Notes: generated by a model from the letters alone, not told the origin. A stretch of 64,000 bases of DNA from Anaerolineales bacterium (GCA_020634885.1 JACKAW010000009.1:1-64000); one strand, 5' to 3'; numbered from the stretch's first letter, positions 47,863 through 56,969 are shown. A program made the numbers and translations.

Positions 47863-49296
47863 ATGAAACGGTCTTTTAGCTCCTACGATCTGCTTTGGCT
47901 CAGTATCGCCTTATTCCCTTTGTTGATGCTTGCCATGCTCTTTCCGGTACAACCTCATGATTATTGGTGGTATTTGAGATTGGGCAGGGATATTCTGGAG
48001 CAATCTGCGGTTCCATTAACCGATACCTACAGTTCCATACAAGCCGGGCAGCCGGTTGTATATCTGGCGTGGCTTTCTTCAGTTATTTTATGGCTCGTTT
48101 ATCAAAGCGGCGGTATTTCGTTAACCGTCCTTCTCGTCGCAATTTTTATTGGGCTCACATACACTCTCCTGTGGAAATTACTGCGCGAGTATGGGCTGGG
48201 TCCGCGTTTGGCTTCGTTGCTCACCCTGTTGGCAGGACTTTCCGGCAGTAATAACTGGGGGGTGCGTCCACAATTGTTGATGTTCCCACTTTTTCTGGCA
48301 ACGCTCTGGCTTTTATTAAAATGGCATAAATGTGAAAAAAAGTTTCCCTGGGCGCTCATCTTGATCGGCTGGGCATGGGCAAATTTACATGGATCGTTCA
48401 CTCTGTTTTTCGTTCTTACCGGAACCGCCTTTTTATTCGGCTCCGGCGATAAAAAATCACTGTTTATCATCCTGCTCGCCTCATTTTTATTAACCTTCAT
48501 AAACCCAAACACGTTTGGGCTTTGGAGATCAACACTTGAGACTTTTGTTTCGCCCATCACCAACGACCTTGTCACCGAATGGGCGCCGCCCGTTAACTCG
48601 GGCTGGCAAATGAACATCTATTTCCTTTGGTTATTGGCATTGATACCCCTGGCAATATTCAGCCAAAAGCGCCCATCTTTCTTTGAGATCGCCCTGTTTC
48701 TTGTTTTTACATGGTTGGGATTAAGGTCGCAGCGGTTTGTGATCTGGGATCTGTTCATGTTAAGCATGTTCACTGCCAGCCTAATGCCCACTACTCTTGT
48801 TCAAAAAATAGACCAAACCGTTGAAGTAAAAACTGCCTCACTCAACATCGGGCTTGGGGTTGCGCTACTGGTAATGCCTCTTATGCTTCTCCCCGGCATT
48901 CGCGAAAAAATATCCACCCAAAACTACCCAGCCGTTGAACCTCATACCCCCATTGCCGCTACAGACTGGTTATCGGAGCACCCCGAACTCCCGGGCGTGA
49001 TGTGGAATGATGTGATCTACGGATCATATCTCGTTCATGCACTTCCATCCCGACCCGTGTGGTTGGATACACGGATCCAGATGTCTTTCACACTCGATCA
49101 AATGAAGGAATATCTTTTTGTGCAATCTGCCCAGCCCGGCTGGGATGTTTTTCTTGCAGAGCATGATGTAAACCTGTTATTTCTCGCCAAAACCCAAACG
49201 AGCTTGGTTCCTGCCGTACAAAACTCTACAGATTGGTGCAAGCAATATGAAGATGAAATCTCACTGATCTATTCAAGGTGCTCCACCCTTCCATGA
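47863..49296 (+). CDS. Multi-pass membrane protein, GT-C-like
   Basis: 477 residues, about ten membrane helices, with a final outside domain of about 130 residues (PHTPIAATDWLSEHPELPGV, RPVWLDTRIQMSFTLDQ). An early loop with PHDYWWYLRLGRDILEQ and DTYSS is like the first outside loop of GT-C enzymes and related Chloroflexota membrane proteins. A role in moving or adding sugars from a polyprenyl carrier fits its place between two GT-B genes, but no catalytic motif is certain. Its stop overlaps the next start (ATGA). Confidence 0.65.
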   Translation: MKRSFSSYDLLWLSIALFPLLMLAMLFPVQPHDYWWYLRLGRDILEQSAVPLTDTYSSIQAGQPVVYLAWLSSVILWLVYQSGGISLTVLLVAIFIGLTYTLLWKLLREYGLGPRLASLLTLLAGLSGSNNWGVRPQLLMFPLFLATLWLLLKWHKCEKKFPWALILIGWAWANLHGSFTLFFVLTGTAFLFGSGDKKSLFIILLASFLLTFINPNTFGLWRSTLETFVSPITNDLVTEWAPPVNSGWQMNIYFLWLLALIPLAIFSQKRPSFFEIALFLVFTWLGLRSQRFVIWDLFMLSMFTASLMPTTLVQKIDQTVEVKTASLNIGLGVALLVMPLMLLPGIREKISTQNYPAVEPHTPIAATDWLSEHPELPGVMWNDVIYGSYLVHALPSRPVWLDTRIQMSFTLDQMKEYLFVQSAQPGWDVFLAEHDVNLLFLAKTQTSLVPAVQNSTDWCKQYEDEISLIYSRCSTLP

Positions 49297-50351
49297 CAAT
49301 CTTCCACCCTCACCGACTCGGTCTTCAACAACGTGTCCTACCCGCATATCGCGTCCCATTCTTCGATCTGCTTGCGGGCAAATGCAATGGCGGCATGAGT
49401 CTTTTTGCTGGTCAAGCCCGCCCCGTAGAAATGATCGCCGGAGGCACGACCAAGGTTGCCCGTCATGTTGAGGCGCAAAATGTGCATCTCTTTGGCGGCG
49501 CGTTTTATTTTTGTTATCAGAAGAATTTCATCCGCTGGCTGGAGGAGTGGAATCCCGACACGCTTATCATGGAAGCTAATCCGCGTTACCTCGCCTCGCC
49601 CTCCGCCGTGAGTTGGATGCACAAACGCGGACGGTGTGTGCTCGGCTGGGGATTGGGAGCGCCAAAACAAAGCAGACTGTGGAAACGCTTCATCCATCAA
49701 TTCGACGGGATGATCGCATACAGCCAGCGCGGCGCAGAAGAATATGCTGCGCTTGGCTTTCCGCGTGAAAAGATATTTGTGGCACACAACTCGGTTTCAG
49801 CAAAACCAGAAAAACCTGACGATAGACCATTGACGATTGACCATGCCACGATTTTATTCGTGGGGCGTTTACAAGCCCGCAAACGAGTCGCTTCACTTCT
49901 CCGCGCTTGTGCTGAAATGGAAAATAAACCACGCCTGCTCATCGTTGGCGATGGACCGGAACGCGAAGCATTGCAAACACTGGCAAAAGATATTTACCCA
50001 TCCTCCGAATTCATCGGCGCAAAACACGGCTCAGAATTGAAGCCGTATTTCCAGCAAGCAGACTTATTCGTCCTGCCAGGCACAGGCGGGCTCGCCGTAC
50101 AGGAAGCCATGAGCTACGGTCTGCCCGTCATCGTGGCAAAAGGGGACGGCACACAGGATGATCTCGTCCGCAAAGGGAACGGCTGGCAGATCGAACCGGA
50201 AAATTATGAAGCGCTGGTCAACACAATGAAAAACGCGCTGTCTGATACAGCGCGTCTGCGGGAAATGGGCAAAGAGTCTTATCGGATCGTCTCAGAAGAG
50301 ATCAACATCGAAACCATGGCAGATGCATTCATAAAGGCATTGAACGCCTGA
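49293..50351 (+). CDS. GT4-type glycosyltransferase with in-frame heptamer insertion
   Basis: 352 residues, GT-B fold. Donor-domain motifs: ILFVGRLQARKRVASLLRA, RLLIVGDGPEREALQ, EFIGAKHGSELKPYF and PGTGGLAVQEAMSYGLPVIV with its conserved glutamate. The residues PDDRPLTIDHA just before the donor domain come from a tandem heptamer array at 49818-49845, seemingly an insertion in the linker between the two Rossmann domains. Start at 49293 overlaps the membrane protein's stop by four bases. Last gene of the operon; a short hairpin follows. Confidence 0.85.
   Translation: MTIFHPHRLGLQQRVLPAYRVPFFDLLAGKCNGGMSLFAGQARPVEMIAGGTTKVARHVEAQNVHLFGGAFYFCYQKNFIRWLEEWNPDTLIMEANPRYLASPSAVSWMHKRGRCVLGWGLGAPKQSRLWKRFIHQFDGMIAYSQRGAEEYAALGFPREKIFVAHNSVSAKPEKPDDRPLTIDHATILFVGRLQARKRVASLLRACAEMENKPRLLIVGDGPEREALQTLAKDIYPSSEFIGAKHGSELKPYFQQADLFVLPGTGGLAVQEAMSYGLPVIVAKGDGTQDDLVRKGNGWQIEPENYEALVNTMKNALSDTARLREMGKESYRIVSEEINIETMADAFIKALNA
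49818..49845 (+). repeat. In-frame heptamer array in the second glycosyltransferase gene
   Basis: Four tandem heptamers: GACGATA, GACCATT, GACGATT, GACCATG. Related units occur between genes at 53132-53163 and 53963-54005. It codes for a linker, so the reading frame is kept. Confidence 0.65.
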
Positions 50352-50357
50352 GCGTTC
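50342..50357 (+). terminator. Weak terminator after the glycosyltransferase operon
   Basis: Six-bp stem GAACGC / GCGTTC with a CTGA loop, followed by TTGCTTC; it overlaps the last codons of the gene. Confidence 0.4.
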
Positions 50358-50362
50358 TTGCT

Positions 50363-50605
50363 TCATCCTTTCAAAGGCGGGGCATCTTTATCGTACACAA
50401 AGACCTGCACATCCATACCGTCGCTATTCAACATATCAATGGCAGGTTGAAAGGTCGCATCTTTGATCTTTTGCATATCACCTGCAGGGGCTAACACCGT
50501 CAGGCGGGCTTCTTCATCCGACATTTTTATGGCTTTGATCTCTACGCTGGCACATGCGGCGGTTACAAGGTCTGTCATCTTTTTAATGGCGTCATCAATG
50601 GACAT
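50363..50605 (-). CDS. Small protein of unknown function
   Basis: 80 residues (MSIDDAIKKMTDLVTAACAS to YDKDAPPLKG). An alpha/beta pattern with short strands; no family recognised, no membrane segment, no signal peptide. AGGAG lies about nine bases upstream of the ATG. It is downstream of mutS2 on the same strand at 88 bases. Confidence 0.6.
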   Translation of the reverse strand: MSIDDAIKKMTDLVTAACASVEIKAIKMSDEEARLTVLAPAGDMQKIKDATFQPAIDMLNSDGMDVQVFVYDKDAPPLKG

Positions 50606-50693
50606 GGTCGGCTCCTGTTAAGTTTGGGCGATTATATACCAACTCATTCACGACCTAAATTACGAAAGCGTAAAGAAATTCAGTATAAAAGTA

Positions 50694-53105
50694 CTACCCA
50701 GCGTTCAACTTCACCACAGTCACACCCTCACCGCCTTCCGTATGCCCGCCCTCTTCAAACGACTTCACATAAGAGTGTCCCTTCAACGCCTCGCGCACAG
50801 CCTGCCGCAATTTCCCAGTACCCTTGCCATGAATCACACGCACCCACGGCAGCCCTGAAAGATACGCCTGTTCCAGATACCGCTCCATCTTATCCAACGC
50901 ATCTTCAGACATAAGTCCGCGCAGGTCTACTTCCATGCCGGGAGAAGCAGACGAAAGACGATTAACCGTGGAGGATGAACCAGCTTTCTGCTTTTTATCT
51001 TCTACTTTCTGCTCATTGGAAACAGCCTCACCATTGCGCCTAACAAGATCAGACATCTTTGCCCGCACACGGATCGTGCCGATCTGAACTTCCGCATCCG
51101 ACTCACCCAAAGCGGTTACCACACCCTCGGCATTCAAGCTGCTGACGGTGACTTTTTCGCCCAAACGTAATTGACCACTCACCCCCGACTGCGGTCTGCC
51201 TTCTGCCGTCTGCCGTCGTTCGACAGGCTGCTCCACCTTCTCTTCGATCTTTTCCATCTTCTCTTCAATGGCACGGATGGCTTGCAGCGGCTGGCTGGCT
51301 TTCTTTAGCTGGGATTTCAACGAATCGATATTGCGTTTGAGAACTGCCACTTCCAACTCACCTTCGGCACGGGCTTTGGCAATGGTTTCGCGGCGTTCAT
51401 CTTCTATTTTCTCAAGCCGTTTTTCAAGGTCGGCGTTTTGCTTTTCAAGGCGCACACGCTGCTTTTCCAGCTTTTCACGCTCGCGTGACGTGCGGTTGCG
51501 TTCCTTGCGAATATCATCCAATAATTTATCGGCACGCAAATCCAACGGATTGATCTCTCCCCTGGCAGACTCAATAATGCTTTGCGGCAAGCCTAATTTT
51601 TGGGCAATGGCTAAGGCGTTGGAACGCCCGGGCAGACCAATGGTCAACTTATAGGTAGGTCGAAGCGTTTTGATATCGAACTCAAGCGAAGCATTCACCA
51701 CGCCTTCGGTGGAATGTGCGAAGGTCTTCAATTCAGGGTAATGTGTGGCGACGAGGGTCATCACACCCGCTTCAAGCAGATGGCTAAGGATCGCACGGGC
51801 AATTGCCGCACCCTCTTGCGGGTCGGTGCCAGAGCCGAGTTCATCAAAGATGACCAGCGAACGGTTATCGATCTTTTTGAGAATACGAATGATATTGGTG
51901 ATATGACCGCTAAACGTGGAAAGCGACTGCTCGATGGATTGTTCATCACCAATATCTGCATACACCGACTTAAAGAACGGCAATTCTGAGCCGCTTTGAA
52001 CGGGGATATGAAGTCCGCTTTGAGCCATGAGCACGAGTAAGCCAACGGTCTTGAGCGAAACGGTCTTGCCGCCGGTATTTGGACCCGTGATGACAATGGC
52101 GCGAGTCCCTTCACGGGGGTCTACATCCACTGGCACAACGGTATCAGAATCCAGTAAGGGATGACGGGCTTGAAGCAACTTGATCGACGATTGCTTTTCT
52201 GCATTCTGCGTTTTACTGTCTGCATTTTGCAATTCCGGTTCGCTCGCCTTCAGTTCTTCGCCATACTTTGCTTTTGCAAAAGCCAGGTCTAACACAGCGA
52301 GGTTCTCGATGCCGTATTTCAATTCGCTGGCATGTTCGCCCACAATGGATGATACCTCGGCAAGAATACGCTGTTCTTCATCCCGTTGGGCAAGCTGTAA
52401 TTCGCGGATCTGGTTGTTGGCTTCCACGATGGGCAGCGGTTCAATGAACAGGGTTGCCCCGCTGGAAGATTGGTCGTGGATGACTGCCTTGATCTTGCCC
52501 TTGAACTCAGCGCGCAGGGGAATGACATACCGCCCGTCACGCTGGGTGATGATGGATTCTTGCAGCATGGTCGATGTTTTTGAGTCGGTTACATATTTTT
52601 GCAGGCGGCTCATCAAACGGTCGTGGGCGACTCTCAAATTTCTGCGGATATCCGCCAGTTTGACCGAAGCAGAATCCAGCACTTCGCCCCTATCGGAGAT
52701 GACGCGCGAGATCGCATCGACAATGCCATGCGTTTCGGGCAATCCTTCCGCAATAAGGCACAGGCGCGGATATTCACCGTCTTTTTTCTCGAAGGTCTTT
52801 TTTAGTTCGCGGGTTGCGATCAACGTGGATTTCACATCCAGCAAAGCGTGTGCGTCGAGCACACCGCTGCGTGCGGCGAGGTCTGCCGATTGGCGAATAT
52901 CATGTGCGGCGCCGATGCTCACGTCTTGCACGGAGAGTAGTTTGCGCGCCTCGGTCGTTTCAGCAAGGCGTGCTACGGCGAGGTCGTAGGAATCAGTCGG
53001 CTCAAGCTGACGTGCCAACTCCATCGAAGCGGAAAAATCGCAGTAACCTGCGAGTTTGTTGAGGATCTTGGGGTATTCCAGTACGTTGAGGGTCTTACTG
53101 TCCAT
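50694..53105 (-). CDS. mutS2: Endonuclease MutS2
   Basis: About 803 residues. MutS2 acts on recombination intermediates and, in some bacteria, on collided ribosomes. The ATPase domain shows Walker A TGPNTGGKTVSLKTVGLL, then DELGSGTDPQEGAAIARAIL and VATHYPELKTFAH. A long coiled coil and a C-terminal Smr nuclease domain follow (MEVDLRGLMSEDALDKMERY; WVRVIHGKGTGKLRQAVREA). Three linkers hold heptamer-derived insertions (near LQNADSKTQNAEKQ, ERRQTAEGRPQ and NEQKVEDKKQKAG). The ATG at 53105 is preferred (MDSKTLNVLEYPK): TATAAT ends nine bases before it, with no ribosome site. An ATG ten codons upstream is the alternative. Confidence 0.93.
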   Translation of the reverse strand: MDSKTLNVLEYPKILNKLAGYCDFSASMELARQLEPTDSYDLAVARLAETTEARKLLSVQDVSIGAAHDIRQSADLAARSGVLDAHALLDVKSTLIATRELKKTFEKKDGEYPRLCLIAEGLPETHGIVDAISRVISDRGEVLDSASVKLADIRRNLRVAHDRLMSRLQKYVTDSKTSTMLQESIITQRDGRYVIPLRAEFKGKIKAVIHDQSSSGATLFIEPLPIVEANNQIRELQLAQRDEEQRILAEVSSIVGEHASELKYGIENLAVLDLAFAKAKYGEELKASEPELQNADSKTQNAEKQSSIKLLQARHPLLDSDTVVPVDVDPREGTRAIVITGPNTGGKTVSLKTVGLLVLMAQSGLHIPVQSGSELPFFKSVYADIGDEQSIEQSLSTFSGHITNIIRILKKIDNRSLVIFDELGSGTDPQEGAAIARAILSHLLEAGVMTLVATHYPELKTFAHSTEGVVNASLEFDIKTLRPTYKLTIGLPGRSNALAIAQKLGLPQSIIESARGEINPLDLRADKLLDDIRKERNRTSREREKLEKQRVRLEKQNADLEKRLEKIEDERRETIAKARAEGELEVAVLKRNIDSLKSQLKKASQPLQAIRAIEEKMEKIEEKVEQPVERRQTAEGRPQSGVSGQLRLGEKVTVSSLNAEGVVTALGESDAEVQIGTIRVRAKMSDLVRRNGEAVSNEQKVEDKKQKAGSSSTVNRLSSASPGMEVDLRGLMSEDALDKMERYLEQAYLSGLPWVRVIHGKGTGKLRQAVREALKGHSYVKSFEEGGHTEGGEGVTVVKLNAG
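50982..51012 (-). repeat. Heptamer array 1 inside mutS2 (before the Smr domain)
   Basis: Plus-strand units TTTCTGC, TTTTTAT, CTTCTAC, TTTCTGC. They code for the charged linker NEQKVEDKKQKAG ahead of the Smr domain. Confidence 0.6.
51189..51216 (-). repeat. Heptamer array 2 inside mutS2 (after the coiled coil)
   Basis: Four clean tandem units on the plus strand: CTGCGGT, CTGCCTT, CTGCCGT, CTGCCGT. They code for the linker RRQTAEGRPQ between the coiled coil and the next domain. Confidence 0.7.
52199..52233 (-). repeat. Heptamer array 3 inside mutS2 (before the HPLL segment)
   Basis: Plus-strand units CTGCATT, CTGCGTT, TTACTGT, CTGCATT, TTGCAAT. They code for LQNADSKTQNAEKQ, extra residues before the conserved ARHPLLD stretch. 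Confidence 0.6.
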
Positions 53106-53131
53106 AGTGAGGGGATTATACTTCGGACGAT

Positions 53132-53163
53132 GCACGATAGCCTATTGTCCGTGGTCTATCGTC
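53132..53163 (-). repeat. Heptamer-type repeat between mutS2 and the SDR gene
   Basis: On the reverse strand it begins GACGATAGACCA, identical over 12 bases to the start of the array at 49818, and ends with CTATCGTGC, so it can fold into a hairpin (CGATAG / CTATCG). Confidence 0.5.
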
Positions 53164-53179
53164 AAACAAAGGAGCAACT

Positions 53180-53953
53180 ATGAGACTCAAAAACAAAACC
53201 GCCATTATCACTGGCGGAACATCTGGAATTGGCAAAGCGACGGCATTGCGATTTGCAGAGGAAGGCGCGGATCTGGTCGTTACGGGGCGACGAATCAGCT
53301 TGGGAAAGGTTGTCGAAGCAGAATGCAGGTCGAAGGGAGTCCGATGCGTTTTTGTAGAGGCAGATCACTCAAAGGTGGAAGACTGTCAGAGAGTCGTAGA
53401 TGCTGCGGTCAAGGAATTTAATCGCATTGATATTCTTTTCAATAACGCGGGCATTGTCACCAGCGGAACGGCGGAAACGACGGACGAAGAGACCTGGAAG
53501 AATACGATGGATATTAATATCACTGCGGTGTGGCGTATGTGCAAATTGGTTTTGCCGCACATGCGAAAACAGGGCAAGGGTGCCATTGTAAATAACGGCT
53601 CCGATTGGTCGGTGGTGGCGGGGAAGAATGCTTTTCCATATATCATGAGCAAGGGCGCGGTTGGGATGATGACGAAGGCAATGGCGCTCGATTATGCGCG
53701 TGAGGGCATTCGTGTGAATGCAGTTTGCCCGGGCGATACGTTCGTGGATCGATGGATGGAGAAGGGGTATTTTGAAGGCTCGGGCGCGGTTTCGGTGGAA
53801 GAAGCAATTAAAGAATCAAGCGCATATATTCCGATGGGACGTTTTGGCAAACCGGAAGAGATCGCCAATGCGGTTGTGTTCCTCGCATCGGATGAGGCAT
53901 CTTTTGTAACGGGTCACTTGTTGTTGGTGGATGGCGGCAACACGGCGCAGTGA
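53180..53953 (+). CDS. Short-chain dehydrogenase/reductase
   Basis: 257 residues, classical SDR fold. It uses NAD(P) to oxidise or reduce a hydroxyl or keto group; substrate unknown. Cofactor motif TGGTSGIGKA (residues 11-20), NNAG at about 89, catalytic Ser in NNGSDWSVV, YIMSK as the YxxxK pair, and the C-terminal end FVTGHLLLVDGGNTAQ are all intact. The Arg in VVTGRRIS after the second strand may favour NADP. AAAGGAG is placed correctly before the ATG. The sulfatase gene follows, with a heptamer-type repeat in the gap. Confidence 0.9.
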   Translation: MRLKNKTAIITGGTSGIGKATALRFAEEGADLVVTGRRISLGKVVEAECRSKGVRCVFVEADHSKVEDCQRVVDAAVKEFNRIDILFNNAGIVTSGTAETTDEETWKNTMDINITAVWRMCKLVLPHMRKQGKGAIVNNGSDWSVVAGKNAFPYIMSKGAVGMMTKAMALDYAREGIRVNAVCPGDTFVDRWMEKGYFEGSGAVSVEEAIKESSAYIPMGRFGKPEEIANAVVFLASDEASFVTGHLLLVDGGNTAQ

Positions 53954-53962
53954 TATACTGCG

Positions 53963-54005
53963 GACGATTATTGACCATAGACCGCTGAACATCGTAATTC
54001 ATCGT
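53963..54005 (+). repeat. Heptamer-type repeat between the SDR and sulfatase genes
   Basis: Begins GACGATTATTGACC and continues ATAGACC, sharing units with the array at 49818. It contains TTGACC (53971-53976), which with TAATTC 18 bases further could be a promoter for the sulfatase gene. Confidence 0.45.
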
Positions 54006-54020
54006 CTGTATTGGAGCCTC

Positions 54021-55496
54021 ATGAAAAAGAAATTTGCCCTATTGCTCATCCTACTTGCCTTGCTGGCGGGTTGCACCATGCAGAACCCGTTCAAAGATTC
54101 GCCCAATGTCATCCTCATCCTCACCGATGATCTGGACACACCTCTCATGCCGTATATTCCGCAAACCAGGCAATTAATTGGTGAGCAGGGCGCGACCTTT
54201 GAAAACTACTTCATCACCACACCCATTTGCTGTGCCTCGCGGGCAACGACAATACGCGGACAATACGCGCATAACACCGATATCCTTCAAAACTCGCCGG
54301 GGTTTGCGCGTTTTTTCAAATTGAAAGAAGAAGAAGATGCCCTCAATATCTGGCTGCAAAATGCAGGCTACCGCACTGCCTTGTTCGGGAAGTACCTTAA
54401 TAACTATCCGGTTAATGCAGGCAGGAATTACGTACCGCCCGGCTGGGATGATTGGGGCGCTTTCCTTGCCAATACCGATGACGGCGATTTCTTTTATAAC
54501 TACACGATGAATGAAAATGGAACACTGGTTGAATACGGCGATGCGCCTGAAGATTACAGCACCAGTGTCATTCGGGAAAAATCCCTCGCCTTTATCGATG
54601 ACAGCGTTAAAGCAGATGCGCCTTTCTTCCTTTTTGTTTCGGTATACGCGCCTCACGGACCGGCGACACCCGCCCCTGGGGATCTTGTGGATGAAGACCT
54701 GACCTATCCGCAAAGCCCATCCTTTCGCGAGGCAGATATAAGTGACAAACCGCGAATTATTCAGGCGCTCACCCAGACGGGTGATGAGTTTGACGAAGGC
54801 GACGCCAATTACGTCTTTCGCAAGCGGGTTTCCACGCTTAAACCAGTGGATGACTTTGTAGCTGAATTGGTCCAGGTATTGGAAGCGAACGGACAATTGG
54901 ATAACACCTACATCATCTTCACATCTGACAATGGGTTCCACCTTGGTGAGCATCAACTTCCGTCTGGCAAGGGTACTGCGTACGAGGAGGATATTCTCGT
55001 CCCGTTCATGGTGCGCGGACCAGGCATCACACCGGGCTCAACCGTGACCCAAATGACGGCAAACATAGATCTCGCCCCCACCATCGCCGAGATGGCTGGG
55101 GCAAAAATTCCCGCCTTTGTAGATGGACGCTCTCTTCTGCCATGGCTGCAAGCAGATACCTTACAATGGCGCAACGGACTGCTGATCGAATTTGGATATA
55201 TCGATGAAGAAGCCATTGCCGAAGCCATGAACGACCCCGAAAAAGATAACCTGCTGGTAGGCGTGGCAGGCGGCGCATTTCGCGGCATACGCGGCGAAAA
55301 CTATGTTTATGTAGAATATGCCAACGGCGAGTTGGAATTTTACGACCTGACCAATGACCCCTATCAATTGGAAAATCTCGCGGGTACATTAAACGCCGAA
55401 ACGCTGTCTCTTTTGCATGAAAAATTAACCGCCCTGAAGAATTGCAGCGGGACTGAATGCCAGTCATTGGAAGAAGACCTGAACATCAACTGGTAA
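54021..55496 (+). CDS. Lipoprotein sulfatase
   Basis: 491 residues. Signal peptide with lipobox (KKKFALLLILLALLAGC, Cys about 17), so probably lipid-anchored outside the membrane. The alkaline-phosphatase-like fold starts SPNVILILTDDLD with the metal aspartates. CCASRATTIRGQ is the activation motif whose first Cys is changed to formylglycine, with Ala in place of the usual Pro. TSDNGFHLGEHQL gives the second metal site. Likely removes sulfate from glycans; substrate unknown. No maturase gene is seen in the window. GGAG is upstream of the ATG. The reading frame extends 30 codons upstream over the SDR end and repeat, judged non-coding. Confidence 0.88.
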   Translation: MKKKFALLLILLALLAGCTMQNPFKDSPNVILILTDDLDTPLMPYIPQTRQLIGEQGATFENYFITTPICCASRATTIRGQYAHNTDILQNSPGFARFFKLKEEEDALNIWLQNAGYRTALFGKYLNNYPVNAGRNYVPPGWDDWGAFLANTDDGDFFYNYTMNENGTLVEYGDAPEDYSTSVIREKSLAFIDDSVKADAPFFLFVSVYAPHGPATPAPGDLVDEDLTYPQSPSFREADISDKPRIIQALTQTGDEFDEGDANYVFRKRVSTLKPVDDFVAELVQVLEANGQLDNTYIIFTSDNGFHLGEHQLPSGKGTAYEEDILVPFMVRGPGITPGSTVTQMTANIDLAPTIAEMAGAKIPAFVDGRSLLPWLQADTLQWRNGLLIEFGYIDEEAIAEAMNDPEKDNLLVGVAGGAFRGIRGENYVYVEYANGELEFYDLTNDPYQLENLAGTLNAETLSLLHEKLTALKNCSGTECQSLEEDLNINW

Positions 55497-55532
55497 CCAA
55501 CACCGCCTTACAACAACGCATTAGGAGCAAGC

Positions 55533-56192
55533 ATGATCGTTCTTTCAGACATGATGGGAACCCTGACCACCGGCTCTCCCTTTTTAGGGCTGGTGGATTG
55601 GGTGAAGCACAACCAAAGCAAAGTACGCGCCGCGTGGTACAAGACACAGGTTATTCCCGCGTACATCCTCGCCAAACGCGGATGGATCGACTGGCAGGAA
55701 TGGGGGCAGCAGTTGATGATCGATAGCCTCGACTACATCAAAGATGCCAACCCTGAAAACCTCCGCCATGCTTCGGAATGGGTGGTGGAACACGACCTGT
55801 GGAAAAACCGCCGCGAAGATGTGATCGCGAGGCTGGTTGCCCACCGTGAGCAGGGCGCAAAAGTGTATATTGCCAGCAGCGTGATAGAACCTTTTATTGA
55901 GCCCTTTGCTGAACGAATCGGCGCACAGACCATTGGCACGCCTGTAGAGATCAGAAACGGAAAAATAAAAATGACCAGCGGGCTTGTGGCAAACGAGAAA
56001 AAGATCGAGCAGGTACTCAGCCGTCTTGCCGTAGACCGTGTGGATGTTGCCTACGGCGATACCATTCTCGATGTGCCCATGCTCGAACATGCCGATCACC
56101 CTGTAGCCGTGTACCCCGACGAAAAATTAAGAAAGATCGCCACAGAACGCGGTTGGGAGATCATTGGCAATACCCAATGGTACGGCAAGTAA
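55533..56192 (+). CDS. HAD-family phosphatase (SerB-like, subfamily IB)
   Basis: 219 residues. The nucleophile motif is LSDMMGTLT (DxMGT with the catalytic Asp at about 6). Motif II is probably YIASSVIEPFIEPFA, and motifs III/IV are NEKKIEQVL and VDVAYGDTILDVPMLEHAD. It is a cytosolic phosphate-ester hydrolase of the phosphoserine-phosphatase-like group; substrate unknown. TAGGAG precedes the ATG. Followed on the same strand by the acetolactate decarboxylase gene at 31 bases. Confidence 0.82.
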   Translation: MIVLSDMMGTLTTGSPFLGLVDWVKHNQSKVRAAWYKTQVIPAYILAKRGWIDWQEWGQQLMIDSLDYIKDANPENLRHASEWVVEHDLWKNRREDVIARLVAHREQGAKVYIASSVIEPFIEPFAERIGAQTIGTPVEIRNGKIKMTSGLVANEKKIEQVLSRLAVDRVDVAYGDTILDVPMLEHADHPVAVYPDEKLRKIATERGWEIIGNTQWYGK

Positions 56193-56223
56193 CCACATAA
56201 TTTAGAGAGAGAGAAAAAGACAA

Positions 56224-56967
56224 ATGGAACGAACCACCATCCGCAGGTCTAGAAAGCGCCGCGCTGAAAGCAAGGTTTACTTGTGCGCACCGGTCAACTC
56301 GCTGGTTGAAGGCATTTACGAGCAGAACATCCCTTTCCATGAAATTCGAAAACATGGTGATATGGGACTGGGAACTTTTAACGACCTCGACGGCGAAATG
56401 ATGATGGTGGACGGCGAGATCTACCGTGTCAGTTCAGACGGCAAAGTAAACCTGATCGAAGACGATGATGTTTGCACCCCCTTCGCCTGCGTCACCTTCT
56501 TCAACCCCGCCAGCGATGAAGAGTTCGAAGGCGGGATGAATTACGAAGACTTCCTGCGGTGGATGATGGACCTAATGCCTTCACCCAACATCTTTTATGG
56601 TTTCCGCATTACTGGCGAATTCGATTACGTTAAAACACGTTCAGTGCCCAAGCAGGAGAACTACCGTCCGCTGGTGGAAGTGGCAGCCGAGCAACCCACC
56701 TTTGAGTTTCACAACGTCAGCGGGAAAATGGTCGGGTTTTATACGCCATCCTTCATGTCGGCATTGAGCGTGCCGGGTGTACACCTGCATTTTCTTACCG
56801 AAGATAAAACCAGCGGCGGACACTTGCTTGCCTGCCATCCGCGCAAGATAAAACTGGAACTGCAATACCTTTACACACTTGAGCTCTCCCTGCCCGCCAA
56901 CCTCGATTACCTCACCTGGGATTTCCAACGCGACATTGGCAAAGACCTGGATAAAGCCGAAAAATAA
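56224..56967 (+). CDS. budA: Alpha-acetolactate decarboxylase
   Basis: 247 residues. Converts 2-acetolactate to acetoin, a pyruvate overflow and pH-control route. Typical signatures: GLGTFNDLDGEMMMVDGEIY, TPFACVTFF, MPSPNIFYGFRITGEF, YTPSFMSALSVPGVHLHFL and TEDKTSGGHLLAC, including the zinc-binding histidines. The first 17 residues (ERTTIRRSRKRRAESK) are very basic and not typical. GAGAGAGAAA precedes the ATG. No acetolactate synthase lies next to it. The PH-like gene starts two bases after its stop. Confidence 0.9.
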   Translation: MERTTIRRSRKRRAESKVYLCAPVNSLVEGIYEQNIPFHEIRKHGDMGLGTFNDLDGEMMMVDGEIYRVSSDGKVNLIEDDDVCTPFACVTFFNPASDEEFEGGMNYEDFLRWMMDLMPSPNIFYGFRITGEFDYVKTRSVPKQENYRPLVEVAAEQPTFEFHNVSGKMVGFYTPSFMSALSVPGVHLHFLTEDKTSGGHLLACHPRKIKLELQYLYTLELSLPANLDYLTWDFQRDIGKDLDKAEK

Positions 56968-56969
56968 AC

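Noticed and set aside
53931..54020. Upstream extension of the sulfatase gene by 30 codons
   Set aside because: It overlaps the SDR gene and a heptamer-type repeat, and would place the signal peptide internally.
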